A DNA stretch of 64,000 bases, taken from Nocardiopsis kunsanensis DSM 44524 (lineage in GTDB: Bacteria; Actinomycetota; Actinomycetes; Streptosporangiales; Streptosporangiaceae). The notes under the pieces were generated by a model. It saw only the letters and a list, made by a program, of their open reading frames with translations, did not search any database and was not told the origin of the DNA. Numbering within the stretch: the stretch's first letter is position 1; the number at the start of each line of letters is the position of its first letter. The DNA lies in contig NZ_ANAY01000012.1 in NCBI RefSeq assembly GCF_000340965.1, forward strand, positions 48,445 through 112,444. Direction: 5' to 3'. Positions 47,226 to 54,961 of this stretch are shown here, piece by piece. Position numbers and translations under genes: made by a program.

Positions 47226-48503
47226 TCAGGCTCCGTGGCGTGGGAAGGGCTCGTCGAAGTCGTCTGGGGAGGACAAGTGCTGGACCGAGTCCCGGGTGCG
47301 CTGCTGCCGTCCGGCCTCCGCGTGTTTCTGGGCGGGGCTGAGCGGGATCCAGGGGGGCGGGGCTTCGGCGGCGCTGGGCGGGAGGAGGCGTCCCGCGACG
47401 TAGGTGGCCGTGTTCCGCAGCCGCACGGGTGCCTGCCGCAGGCCGCCGTGCACGTCGGGGAGCGCGAAGGGGCCCTCCTGAACGTCGAAGACGGCGATGT
47501 CGGCCGGTGCGCCGGGGGCGAGCGTGCCGGCCCCGAGCCCGAACGCGCGGGCGGGCCGGACGGTGGCGGCCTCGACGACCTCGTACAGGCCGAGCCCGGC
47601 GGCCATCATCTTGGCCATCACGGTGGGCAGGTCGAACGCGGGACCGTACACGGAACGGATGTGCAGGTCGGAGGAGATCAGGGGACGCACACCGGCCGCC
47701 AGTTCGGTCTCGAGGACGTCGTAGGCGAAGGCCCCCGATCCGTGGCCCAGGTCGAAGACCACACCGGCGTCGAGGGCGCGTGCGGCGGCGTCGGTGAGGC
47801 CCCCGCCGGTCACGAGGTCGGCGGGAGCGCCGGAGGCGCAGTGGGTGAGGACATCGCCCTCGGAGAGCAGGGGTGCGATCTCGGCGATGGTGGGAGGGCC
47901 GTACCCCACGTGGACCATCAGCGGACGCTGCAGGACTCGTGCCAGGCGCACGGCCCGGTGGAGGGGTTCGAGGCCGTTCTCCCCGACGGTACGGGCGTCG
48001 ATACGGGCCTTGACCCCGCGCACGAAGCCGCCCTGGCGTGCCACCACCGCGGCCGCGGCGTCGATGTCGAGGTGGTCGAGCACGCGGTGCTCGCCGGTCT
48101 CGGCGACGAGTCCGAGCCCGGAGACGTTGATCAGTGCGTGCACCCGCACGCTCGCGGGTTCGGCGACGTGGCGGCGGAGCCCGTCCATGGCGTAGGCGCC
48201 GGCCGATCCCGCGTCGATCCAGGTGGTCACACCCGTGCGCCACGCGACGGGTGTGGGGTCCAGCCCCCAGTAGCCGGCGCCGTGCCACACGTGGGTGTGG
48301 GCGTCGACCAGTCCCGGGGTCACCAGCTTCCCCCGGACGTCGACGACCTCGGCCGCCGGCTCCGGCTCCTGTGCCCGGTCGCCCGCGGGGCCGGTGGGGC
48401 GCACCTCCGCGATCCTGCCGTCGCGCACTGCCACGTCGGCTGCGCGGTCGTGGCCGGATGCGGGGTCGACGACCCGGCCACCGCGCAGCAGCAGATCCCA
48501 CAT
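47226..48503 (-). CDS. Amidohydrolase/deacetylase-family metallohydrolase
   Basis: A 425-residue TIM-barrel amidohydrolase of the dihydroorotase/deacylase group (EF_0837-like). Metal-site features are VTPGLVDAHTHVWHG (HxH), GVKARIDARTVG with the likely carboxylated Lys, MVHVGYGP, LTHCASG and SSDLHIRSVYG. It probably removes an acyl group from an N-acyl amino acid or amino-sugar acid. It is first in the minus-strand arm, and directly precedes the PLP enzyme that would use its product. The C-terminal ~40 residues are polar and unconserved. Confidence 0.87.
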   Translation of the reverse strand: MWDLLLRGGRVVDPASGHDRAADVAVRDGRIAEVRPTGPAGDRAQEPEPAAEVVDVRGKLVTPGLVDAHTHVWHGAGYWGLDPTPVAWRTGVTTWIDAGSAGAYAMDGLRRHVAEPASVRVHALINVSGLGLVAETGEHRVLDHLDIDAAAAVVARQGGFVRGVKARIDARTVGENGLEPLHRAVRLARVLQRPLMVHVGYGPPTIAEIAPLLSEGDVLTHCASGAPADLVTGGGLTDAAARALDAGVVFDLGHGSGAFAYDVLETELAAGVRPLISSDLHIRSVYGPAFDLPTVMAKMMAAGLGLYEVVEAATVRPARAFGLGAGTLAPGAPADIAVFDVQEGPFALPDVHGGLRQAPVRLRNTATYVAGRLLPPSAAEAPPPWIPLSPAQKHAEAGRQQRTRDSVQHLSSPDDFDEPFPRHGA

Positions 48504-48516
48504 ACAAACCCCCGGA

Positions 48517-48535
48517 TGCTGCGGTATGCGCAGCA
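48517..48535. promoter_or_regulatory. Operator candidate (IclR site) in the divergent promoter
   Basis: TGCTGCG-GTATG-CGCAGCA, a perfect 7-bp-arm inverted repeat. It lies 14 bp before the amidohydrolase start and just upstream of the plus-strand -35 box, so one bound dimer could control both arms. The adjacent IclR protein is the likely binder. Confidence 0.65.
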
Positions 48536-48538
48536 GTG

Positions 48539-48568
48539 TTGCGTATTGTTCATCAAAAGAATTAGCAT
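48539..48568 (+). promoter_or_regulatory. Promoter of the kinase-iclR-aldolase operon
   Basis: TTGCGT (48539-48544) and TAGCAT (48563-48568) with an 18-bp spacer, followed by about 50 bp of leader to the kinase GTG. Fits the main vegetative sigma factor. Confidence 0.5.
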
Positions 48569-48624
48569 CCTGTTCAGTCGGAGGTCAACACCCCGGAGAC
48601 CGGGGCCGCACAGGGAGGACACGC

Positions 48625-49578
48625 GTGAAGCAGTCAGCGCAGGGCGGGTTCGGTATCGACGCGGTGTGTGTGGGCGAGACGATGGCGCTGCTGGTGCCCG
48701 ATCCCCCCGAGGCGCCCGAGGACGCCGATTCCTTCCGGTTGCTGGCCGGCGGCGCGGAGTCCAACGTCGCCGTGCACCTGGCACGTGCCGGTCACCGCGT
48801 GGTCTGGCACAGCGCCCTCGGTGACGACGGGCTCGGCATGCGGATCCACCGGACCCTCACGGCCGAGAACGTGAGGTGCGAGGCCCGCTTCCATCCCGAA
48901 CGCCCCACCGGCCTGTACCTGAAGGAGCTCGGCACGGAGGGCACCCGGGTGCGCTACTACCGTCGGGGGTCGGCCGCCACGACGCTCGGTCCGGAGGACG
49001 CCGACAGGATCCTGGAACACGCACCCGGGCTGGTCCACACCACGGGCATCACCGCGGCGCTGTCCGAGTCGGCCGCCGCGCTGGTCACGCGTATGCTCAC
49101 CACCGACCGTCCCGGTACGCTCCGCAGTTTCGACGTGAACCACCGGCCCGCCCTGCACGGCCCCCACCACACCGAACCGCTGCTCGAAGCGGCTCGCAGC
49201 GCCGACGTCGTCTTCTGCGGCCTCGACGAGGCCGAGGCGCTGTGGGGTTCACGCAGCACCGACGAGGTCCGCGCCCTCCTGCCCGAACCATGGCTCCTGG
49301 TCGTCAAACAGGGCGCCCGAGGGGCCACCGCCTATTCGGAGGGCCGTTCCTGGAGCCGTGGGGCCCCCGACGTCGAGGTCGTCGAGCCGGTCGGGGCCGG
49401 CGACGCCTTCGCCGCCGGTGTGCTGCATACACTGCTTTCCGGTGCCCCCATCGACGACTGTCTGGACGAAGGCACACGACTGGCCGGCCAGGTCCTGGGG
49501 GTGCACGACGACATTCCTCCGCGTACCCGTCCGGGCGTCGGTGCCGTGGCCGCGTCGCAGTCCCACGGAACCGGGTGA
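48625..49578 (+). CDS. PfkB-family sugar kinase (2-keto-3-deoxygluconate kinase type)
   Basis: A 317-residue ribokinase-fold enzyme. The N-terminal VCVGETMALLVPD, LLAGGAESNVAVHLARAGHRV and GLYLKELGTEGTRVRYYRRG resemble KDG kinases; the catalytic GAGDAFAAGVL is near residue 265. It would phosphorylate 2-keto-3-deoxygluconate to KDPG. GTG at 48625 with GGGAGGA upstream; longer frames cross the promoter. The aldolase for KDPG is two genes on, supporting the assignment. Confidence 0.88.
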   Translation: MKQSAQGGFGIDAVCVGETMALLVPDPPEAPEDADSFRLLAGGAESNVAVHLARAGHRVVWHSALGDDGLGMRIHRTLTAENVRCEARFHPERPTGLYLKELGTEGTRVRYYRRGSAATTLGPEDADRILEHAPGLVHTTGITAALSESAAALVTRMLTTDRPGTLRSFDVNHRPALHGPHHTEPLLEAARSADVVFCGLDEAEALWGSRSTDEVRALLPEPWLLVVKQGARGATAYSEGRSWSRGAPDVEVVEPVGAGDAFAAGVLHTLLSGAPIDDCLDEGTRLAGQVLGVHDDIPPRTRPGVGAVAASQSHGTG

Positions 49579-49621
49579 GGGGACACCCGACCGAACGGAC
49601 CGACCAGAAGGAGACTCCCAG

Positions 49622-50368
49622 TTGTCGAGCAGTGTCCAGCGTGCCCTCCGCATCCTCGTCGAGCTCTCCTCCGGCCCCCTGACCATCAGCGAACTCGGCC
49701 GACGCCTCGACGTGCACCGCACCACCTCGCTGCGACTGCTGCGCACGCTGGAGGAGGAGCGTTTCGTCCGCCGTTCGGAGGACGGCCGCTACCGGATCGG
49801 CCCGCTCATGGCCGCGCTCGCCCACGAGGCCCTGGAAGGGCTCGACCTGCGTGCCGCGGCCCACGAACACCTGCGCGCGCTGGGGGCCTCCTCCGGGCAC
49901 ACCGTGCATCTGGCGGCCCTGGACGGCGACAGCATCGTCTACCTCGACAAGGTCGAGTCCCGCCAGAGCATCCGGATGTACTCCTACGTCGGGGCCAGGG
50001 CGCCGCTGCACGCGACCGGGGTCGGCAAGGCGATCCTGGCCCACATCGACCCGCAGGAACGCGGGTCCCTGCTGGGCGCTCCCCCGTACCCGGGCCACAC
50101 CCCGAACACCCGGACCGACCCGGGCGAGCTGGCCGAGGACCTGGCACGAGTGGTCGACCGGGGCTGGGCCCTGGACGACTTCGAACACGAGGAATTCATC
50201 CACTGTGTCGCCGCACCCGTGCGAGGGGCGACCGGCCGGGTCGAGGCGGCGATCTCCGTCTCGGCCCCCGAGGTAACCCTGGACCGCGAGGACCTGCTCG
50301 GCCTGGTCGACGACCTCAGGGCCACTGCGAACGCCATCAGCAACGAACTCGGTTGGAGCCGAACATGA
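49622..50368 (+). CDS. IclR-family transcriptional regulator
   Basis: A 248-residue regulator. The winged helix (SVQRALRILVELSSGPLTIS, ELGRRLDVHRTTSLRLLRTLEEE) is followed by the IclR effector domain (ALDGDSIVYLDKVESRQSIRMYS, GARAPLHATGVGKAILA). TTG at 49622 is chosen: AAGGAG at 49608-49613 is eight bases before it and no other start is well placed. Its stop overlaps the aldolase start (ATGA). KDG-type intermediates are common inducers of such IclR proteins (KdgR), so feedback by the pathway is likely. Confidence 0.9.
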   Translation: MSSSVQRALRILVELSSGPLTISELGRRLDVHRTTSLRLLRTLEEERFVRRSEDGRYRIGPLMAALAHEALEGLDLRAAAHEHLRALGASSGHTVHLAALDGDSIVYLDKVESRQSIRMYSYVGARAPLHATGVGKAILAHIDPQERGSLLGAPPYPGHTPNTRTDPGELAEDLARVVDRGWALDDFEHEEFIHCVAAPVRGATGRVEAAISVSAPEVTLDREDLLGLVDDLRATANAISNELGWSRT

Positions 50369-51018
50369 CCGTCCCGCCCGCCACAGCGACCACAGACCGT
50401 CCCGGCGCCCCGGACTGGGCGGACTTCTTCGCCTCCGGGCTCGCCGGCTCCCCCGTGATGGTGATCATCCGCGGGGTCTCCCCCGACGAAGCGGTGGCCA
50501 ACGCAGAGAAGGCGTGGGCCGCCGGGGTCCGTCTCGTCGAGGTGACCGTGGAGAGCGAGAACGGACTGCACGCGCTGGAAGCGGTCGTCCGGGCCGCTGC
50601 GGGACGGCACACCGTGGGCGCCGGGACCGTGACCACACCGCAGAGGTTGGAGTCGGCGGTCGCAGCCGGCGCACGGTTCGGTGTGGCACCGGACCTGAAC
50701 ACCGAGACCGTCCACGCGGCCGGACAGGCAGGGGTGCCGTTCCTGCCGGGCGTGGCCACCCCGACCGAGGCCGGGCAGGCCTTGCGGCTCGGCGTGGCCA
50801 CCGTCAAGGCGTTCCCCGCCTCGTCCCTCGGTGCCCCATGGGTCTCGGCGCTCTCCGGGCCCTACCCGGAACTGCGTGTGGTGGCCACCGGCGGGATCGA
50901 CGCGGCCAACGCCGGCTCCTTCATGAAGGCCGGTTCCCTCGGACTGGGGGTGGGCCAGTCGGCCACGGCGGGCGGGCACCTGGACGAGATCGTCCGTGCC
51001 GCCGAACGGAACGCCTGA
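50365..51018 (+). CDS. KDPG/KHG aldolase
   Basis: A 217-residue class-I aldolase cleaving 2-keto-3-deoxy-6-phosphogluconate to pyruvate and glyceraldehyde-3-phosphate. The Schiff-base lysine is Lys148 in GVATVKAFPAS; the catalytic Glu59 in LVEVTVES and Arg36 in VMVIIRGVS are in place. ATG at 50365 overlaps the iclR stop. It closes the pathway of this locus. Also possible: the related 2-keto-4-hydroxyglutarate aldolase activity. Confidence 0.92.
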   Translation: MTVPPATATTDRPGAPDWADFFASGLAGSPVMVIIRGVSPDEAVANAEKAWAAGVRLVEVTVESENGLHALEAVVRAAAGRHTVGAGTVTTPQRLESAVAAGARFGVAPDLNTETVHAAGQAGVPFLPGVATPTEAGQALRLGVATVKAFPASSLGAPWVSALSGPYPELRVVATGGIDAANAGSFMKAGSLGLGVGQSATAGGHLDEIVRAAERNA

Positions 51019-51073
51019 CCCGGCCGGGCGGTCGGCCCGGGCCGACGCGGGCACGAAGCCGAAATGTGTGCTC

Positions 51074-51079
51074 TAGGCT
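51074..51079 (+). promoter_or_regulatory. -10 box for a leaderless transcript
   Basis: TAGGCT ends seven bases before the LURP-one ATG (51086), so the RNA would start at or next to the start codon. Confidence 0.45.
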
Positions 51080-51085
51080 CGGAAG

Positions 51086-51592
51086 ATGAAGTTCCTCGTA
51101 CGCGAACGCGTCTTCGACATCGGTGACGACTTCTGGGTGACCGACGAACACGATCAGCGGGTCTTCTGGGTCGACGGCAAGGCCCTGCGGCTGCGCACCA
51201 CCTTCGAGCTGAAGTCCCCGGACGGGGACGTGCTCACCCGGATCCGCAAGAAACTGTTCAAGGTCCGCGACCAGATGGCGATCGAGCGGGACGACTCGAC
51301 GGTCGCCACGGTGCGCACACGCCTGTTCAACCCGGTACGCGACAAACTCAACGTCGAGATCGAGGACGGCCCGGACTGGGAGGTCACCGGTGACTTCCTG
51401 GACAAGGAGTACGTCATCAGCGACGAGGAGGGGACGGTCGCGCACGTCTCGCGCAAGTGGTTCCGCCTGCGCGACACCTACGCGGTGGACGTCAACAGCC
51501 ACCGGAACGACATCGGCGGGGACCCGGCCCTGGTCATCAGCGTGGCCGTGGCCGTGGACGCCCTGACCGGCGACGACGACGGCGACGACTGA
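51086..51592 (+). CDS. LURP-one-related (tubby-like) protein
   Basis: A 168-residue protein of the LURP-one-related/YxjI family, a single twelve-stranded barrel around a hydrophobic helix. MKFLVRERVFDIGDDFWVTD, FWVDGKALRLRTTFELKSPDG and the tail helix ALVISVAVAVDALTGDD are typical. Function is unknown; a membrane- or phosphoinositide-type binding role is discussed for the fold. It stands alone, with a likely leaderless start. Two hairpins follow. Confidence 0.85.
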   Translation: MKFLVRERVFDIGDDFWVTDEHDQRVFWVDGKALRLRTTFELKSPDGDVLTRIRKKLFKVRDQMAIERDDSTVATVRTRLFNPVRDKLNVEIEDGPDWEVTGDFLDKEYVISDEEGTVAHVSRKWFRLRDTYAVDVNSHRNDIGGDPALVISVAVAVDALTGDDDGDD

Positions 51593-51645
51593 CCTCTCTC
51601 CCCCGCCACTTCTCTGCGCCTCTCCACAAGAAACAGAATGCCCCG

Positions 51646-51674
51646 CCACACAAAGGGCCGAGCCCTTCATGTGG
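51646..51674. terminator. Hairpin 1 in the convergent gap
   Basis: CCACA-CA-AAGGGC-CGA-GCCCTT-CA-TGTGG: stems of 6 and 5 bp with a small symmetric internal loop, working on either strand. Confidence 0.6.
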
Positions 51675-51675
51675 T

Positions 51676-51702
51676 TGAGCTACCCGGGCTTCTTGTAGCT
51701 CA
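51676..51702. terminator. Hairpin 2 in the convergent gap
   Basis: TGAGCTAC-N11-GTAGCTCA, a perfect 8-bp stem directly after hairpin 1. Together they separate the LURP-one and the ATPase genes. Confidence 0.6.
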
Positions 51703-51788
51703 GGAGACCCTGCACCGTGCACGTGCCCTGGGGCCCGGCCCCACCAGCTCTCCAGCCGGGGCCCGAGTATGGGGACCGAAGCGCGGCC

Positions 51789-52352
51789 TCAGGCCGCGGG
51801 CCAGGAGCTTCCGGTCAGGTCGAAGGCCAGATGGAACCACACCTTGCGGATACTCGGGTGGCCGTTGTCGCCCCACGTGGTGGCGAAGCTGTCCACGAGT
51901 GCCAGGCCGCGGCCGCTCTCCGCGGTCAGGTGTTCCCCCTCGAGCGGCGCCGGGCTCAGCTGTCCGCCTTCCTCCGCGTCCCCCGGCTCAGCGCGCACCG
52001 GGCACCCGTTGTCGCGACAGACCAGGGTGAGGCCGTTGCCGCTGCGGGTCACACGCAGCACGAAGGTCTGCCCTTCCTCACCCGAGCGGCTGTGCCGGAT
52101 GGCGTTGGTGGCCAACTCGGTCCCCAGGAGGGAGAAGACGTAGCGGAAATCGGAGTCCCGGCCGGCGGCACAGGTGTCGAGGAAGGCCCGGGCGAGCGGG
52201 ATACTCACCGACGTTCCGGAGAACTCCCAGTGGCGTTTGGTGAACGGTACCGGCGTGCGGCCGTTGAAGTAGTGCCGGTACTCGTCCGGTACCCCCGAGA
52301 GAACGGTCTCCTCGGCCTGAGTCAGGGTGGGCACTGAGACGAGCGTAGGCAT
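51789..52352 (-). CDS. HATPase_c anti-sigma-factor-type ATP-binding protein
   Basis: A 187-residue RsbW/SpoIIAB-like protein with a GHKL ATP site: N-box LLGTELATNAIRHSRSG, G1 LVCRDNGCPVR and ESGRGLALVDSFATTWG. Streptomycetes and relatives have many such orphan serine kinases/anti-sigma factors. A 40-residue N-terminal segment precedes the domain. GAAGGAG lies seven bases before the ATG. No sigma or anti-anti-sigma gene is adjacent, so the partner is unknown. Confidence 0.88.
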   Translation of the reverse strand: MPTLVSVPTLTQAEETVLSGVPDEYRHYFNGRTPVPFTKRHWEFSGTSVSIPLARAFLDTCAAGRDSDFRYVFSLLGTELATNAIRHSRSGEEGQTFVLRVTRSGNGLTLVCRDNGCPVRAEPGDAEEGGQLSPAPLEGEHLTAESGRGLALVDSFATTWGDNGHPSIRKVWFHLAFDLTGSSWPAA

Positions 52353-52716
52353 GAACGACTCCTTCGGCGGGGCGACTCGTGTGGCCAGAGCCTCGGGGAC
52401 GGTGCCCGGGGCACCTCTCCGCGGGGGCGGCTGCGGGAGTTTCCGGCCGCGGGGGAGGGCGGCTCGGATCGGTTACGACCTTACGCCAAGATCTGCCAGT
52501 GGGACAGGGGAGACTCATGTGGTGCATTCCGCCCTTCTCCCGTGGGTGCGGGCTCTTCCGGTCGCCGCGTGCCCTCGTGGGACCCACGTGCCGGACGGCC
52601 GTCCGCAGTCCCCCGCCCCGGCCGCACACGGGTCCGCACGCGCCGTACTCTCCTGCCCCCGCGGGCCCGCCCCGCCCGCATCACGCACGGGGGTCGCGTG
52701 CTCCCGCGTACCGGTC
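52353..52716. other. 364-bp intergenic region, no gene seen
   Basis: Between the glpD stop and the ATPase start, both minus strand. It has no convincing coding frame. A locally AT-richer stretch around 52475-52500 (minus-strand TTGGCG and GTAACC-like elements) may hold the ATPase promoter. Confidence 0.4.
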
Positions 52717-54252
52717 TCACCGGACGGCCCGCAGAGCCTCCTCGGCCGCGGCCTCGGCCTCGGCTCGCTCGCCGGGCACCAGCCCCACACGGCTGCGGCG
52801 GTCGAGGAGGTCCTCCACGTCGAGGGCCCCTTCGTGGCGCACGCCGAACCGCAGTTCCGCCCCGGTCAGCCCGCGCACGACCGGTTGCAGGAGTGAGGGG
52901 TCCCCGTGCGCCTCGGCGACCACCGCGGGGGCCTCGGCCCCGTACCGGGCCACGAGCGTTCCGGGGGCGTCGATACCGGCGAGCTCCCCGGCGGATGCCG
53001 CGCCGACCAACGGCAGGTCGCGGGTACGGCAGGGGCCGGCGGGCAGCCGGTGGGCGGCGACCGCGGTGTCGACGGCCTCCTCGGCCATGGCCCGGTACGT
53101 GGTGAGTTTGCCGCCGACCACGGTTGTCGTCCCGTCGTGTGCGACCGTGACGGCATGCTCACGCGAGAGGGCGGCGCTCGCGCCTTCCCCGTGCAGTAGG
53201 GGACGCAGCCCGGCGAAGGTGCCCAGGACGTCGGCGCGTGTGAGGTGCGTGCCCAGGACCCGGTTGAACTGGGACAGCAACGTGTCCACGTCCTCCTCGG
53301 GCGCGTGCGGGACCCTCGGCACGGTTCCCTCGAGGGGTTCGTCGGTGAGTCCGGCCAGGACGCGCCCGTCGGGTTGCGGGAGGGCGAAGACGAAACGCGA
53401 CAGGCCCCCCGGCACCGGCACTGTGAGCGCGGCCTGCGGCCGCCCGAGGGCCGCGCCGTCCAGGACCAGGTGGGTACCGCGGCTGGGGCTGAGCCGGACC
53501 CCGGGGTCGAGGGTGTCGGCGTGTACACCCGTGGCGTTGACGACCGCGCGCGGACGCAGGGGGATCAGCCGTCCGGTGTTCTCGTCGCGCAGGGTGGCCC
53601 CGTCGTGGGTGAGGTTCTCGGCCGAGCACCGGGTGATGACACGCGCTCCCTCACGTGCAGCGGTGCGGGCCAGGGCCACCACGAGACGGGCGTCGTCGAC
53701 GAGTTGGCCGTCGAAGGAGAGCACGCCGCCGAGCAGGCCCCGGGGGGCCACGGTCGGCAGCAGGCGCAGGGTCTGGCGTGCGTTGAGGGTACGCGGGGGC
53801 GGGAGGAGCTCTCGCGGGGTCCCGACCGCTCGGCGCAGAAGATCACCCAGGCCCATACCGCTACGCGAGAGGAATGCCTTGCCCACGCCGATGTGCCGGT
53901 GCACCGGTACCACCATGGGCAACGGCCGCACGAGGTGCGGTGCGGTCACACGCATGAGGACGTCGCGCTCGCGTGCGCTCTCGTAGGCGATCCCGAACCG
54001 GCCCTTGGCGAGATAGCGCAGACCGCCGTGCACGAGCTTGGAGCTCCAGCGACTGGTCCCGAAGGCGAGGTCGTCGCGTTCGACGAGGACGGTTGTGAGG
54101 CCTCGCGAGGCCGCGTCGAGCGCGACCCCTGCCCCGGTGACACCGCCGCCCACGACCAGGACGTCGATCTCGGGTGAGGATTCCAGGTGCGCGAGGTCGG
54201 CGTCCCTGCGGGCAGCGTTGAGGGAGGAGGGGGCGGGGACGGTCGAGCGCAT
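52717..54252 (-). CDS. glpD: Glycerol-3-phosphate dehydrogenase (FAD)
   Basis: A 511-residue GlpD, oxidising sn-glycerol-3-phosphate to dihydroxyacetone phosphate with electrons to the quinone pool. The FAD site IDVLVVGGGVTGAGVALDAASRG opens at residue 29; GTSRWSSKLVHGGLRYLAKG, GVHADTLDPG and VVGGKLTTYRAMAEEAVDTAV follow, with a C-terminal helical domain. AGGAAGG precedes the ATG at 54252. It is downstream of the TetR gene (74-bp gap) and may be co-transcribed with it. The broken copy at 40186-41124 is a different paralogue. Confidence 0.94.
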   Translation of the reverse strand: MRSTVPAPSSLNAARRDADLAHLESSPEIDVLVVGGGVTGAGVALDAASRGLTTVLVERDDLAFGTSRWSSKLVHGGLRYLAKGRFGIAYESARERDVLMRVTAPHLVRPLPMVVPVHRHIGVGKAFLSRSGMGLGDLLRRAVGTPRELLPPPRTLNARQTLRLLPTVAPRGLLGGVLSFDGQLVDDARLVVALARTAAREGARVITRCSAENLTHDGATLRDENTGRLIPLRPRAVVNATGVHADTLDPGVRLSPSRGTHLVLDGAALGRPQAALTVPVPGGLSRFVFALPQPDGRVLAGLTDEPLEGTVPRVPHAPEEDVDTLLSQFNRVLGTHLTRADVLGTFAGLRPLLHGEGASAALSREHAVTVAHDGTTTVVGGKLTTYRAMAEEAVDTAVAAHRLPAGPCRTRDLPLVGAASAGELAGIDAPGTLVARYGAEAPAVVAEAHGDPSLLQPVVRGLTGAELRFGVRHEGALDVEDLLDRRSRVGLVPGERAEAEAAAEEALRAVR

Positions 54253-54326
54253 GGTGTGAGCCTTCCTGGAAGACGGATGGTGGGGCGGGAGCGGCGCGGC
54301 CGCCGGGGTCGGGACGGCCGGGGCCG

Positions 54327-54944
54327 TCAGGGTGAGTGCGCTTGCGGTCGCGGGCCCGGCGGGGCGAGATAGCCGTCCAGGAGGGTGGCGAGCTCGCCCA
54401 CGAGCGCCTCCTCGTCGATCAGGTCGTCGAAGAGGCGCCGCCCGGTCACGGTGTTCTGCACCGTCACCAGCACCGTCCGGGCCAGGACCGCCGGGTCCCC
54501 GGGCCGGACCGATCCGTCGGCCTGGCCCTCCACGACAGTGGGTTCGATGACCTCGAGCGCCGCCCGATGGCTGGTTCCGAGCCGGTGGAAGGTGTAGGTC
54601 GCCAGGAGTTCGGGCTCGCTGTCGACCACACGTGTGAACAAGGGGTGGGTGGCCAGGGCGCGGGCGACACCGCCGGCGTGGCGGACCAGCCGGGTACGGG
54701 TCGCTTCCTCCTCCCGGTCCTCCTGTGCGAGTTCCTCCTCGTCCAGGAGGATCGTGCGCAGTTCGCGGGTGAGCAGGTCGGCCACGAGCGCGGTCACGTC
54801 GGGCCAACGCCGGTAGACGGTGGGGCGGCTGACACCTGCACGCCGAGCGACGTCGGTGAGGGTGGTCCGGCGTACCCCGAAGGCCTCCACGCAGGTCCTG
54901 GCCGCGTCGAGGATGTCGTCCTCTACGTTACGTTTTGACGTCAT
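54327..54944 (-). CDS. TetR-family transcriptional regulator
   Basis: A 205-residue repressor: helix-turn-helix TTLTDVARRAGVSRPTVYRRW at about residues 27-47, then a helical ligand domain. The ATG at 54944 lies only 17 bp from the divergent oxidase start, and a TACAGT box on the minus strand ends seven bases before it, so the mRNA is probably leaderless. It is likely to control itself, glpD and the oxidase. Lipid or acyl ligands are plausible from the neighbours but not shown. Confidence 0.9.
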   Translation of the reverse strand: MTSKRNVEDDILDAARTCVEAFGVRRTTLTDVARRAGVSRPTVYRRWPDVTALVADLLTRELRTILLDEEELAQEDREEEATRTRLVRHAGGVARALATHPLFTRVVDSEPELLATYTFHRLGTSHRAALEVIEPTVVEGQADGSVRPGDPAVLARTVLVTVQNTVTGRRLFDDLIDEEALVGELATLLDGYLAPPGPRPQAHSP

Positions 54945-54957
54945 GTGTAAAACTGTA
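54932..54957. promoter_or_regulatory. Overlapping divergent promoter/operator
   Basis: GTTTT-N12-AAAAC (54932-54936 with 54949-54953) spans the gap and includes TGACGTCA (54936-54943). On the minus strand TACAGT (54952-54957) is a good -10 box for the TetR gene; on the plus strand TAAAAC (54948-54953) ends eight bases before the oxidase ATG. Confidence 0.55.
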
Positions 54958-54961
54958 GAGC

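Noticed and set aside
47223..48507. Upstream in-frame extension of the DSD1-type gene through the amidohydrolase.
   Set aside because: The extension is an Arg/Pro-rich out-of-frame reading of the amidohydrolase; the ATG at 47223 gives a normal family length.
51640..51702. tRNA-like sequence (GTAGCTCAG, GCCCGGGTAGCTC on the other strand).
   Set aside because: No cloverleaf forms; the repeats are two terminator-type hairpins.
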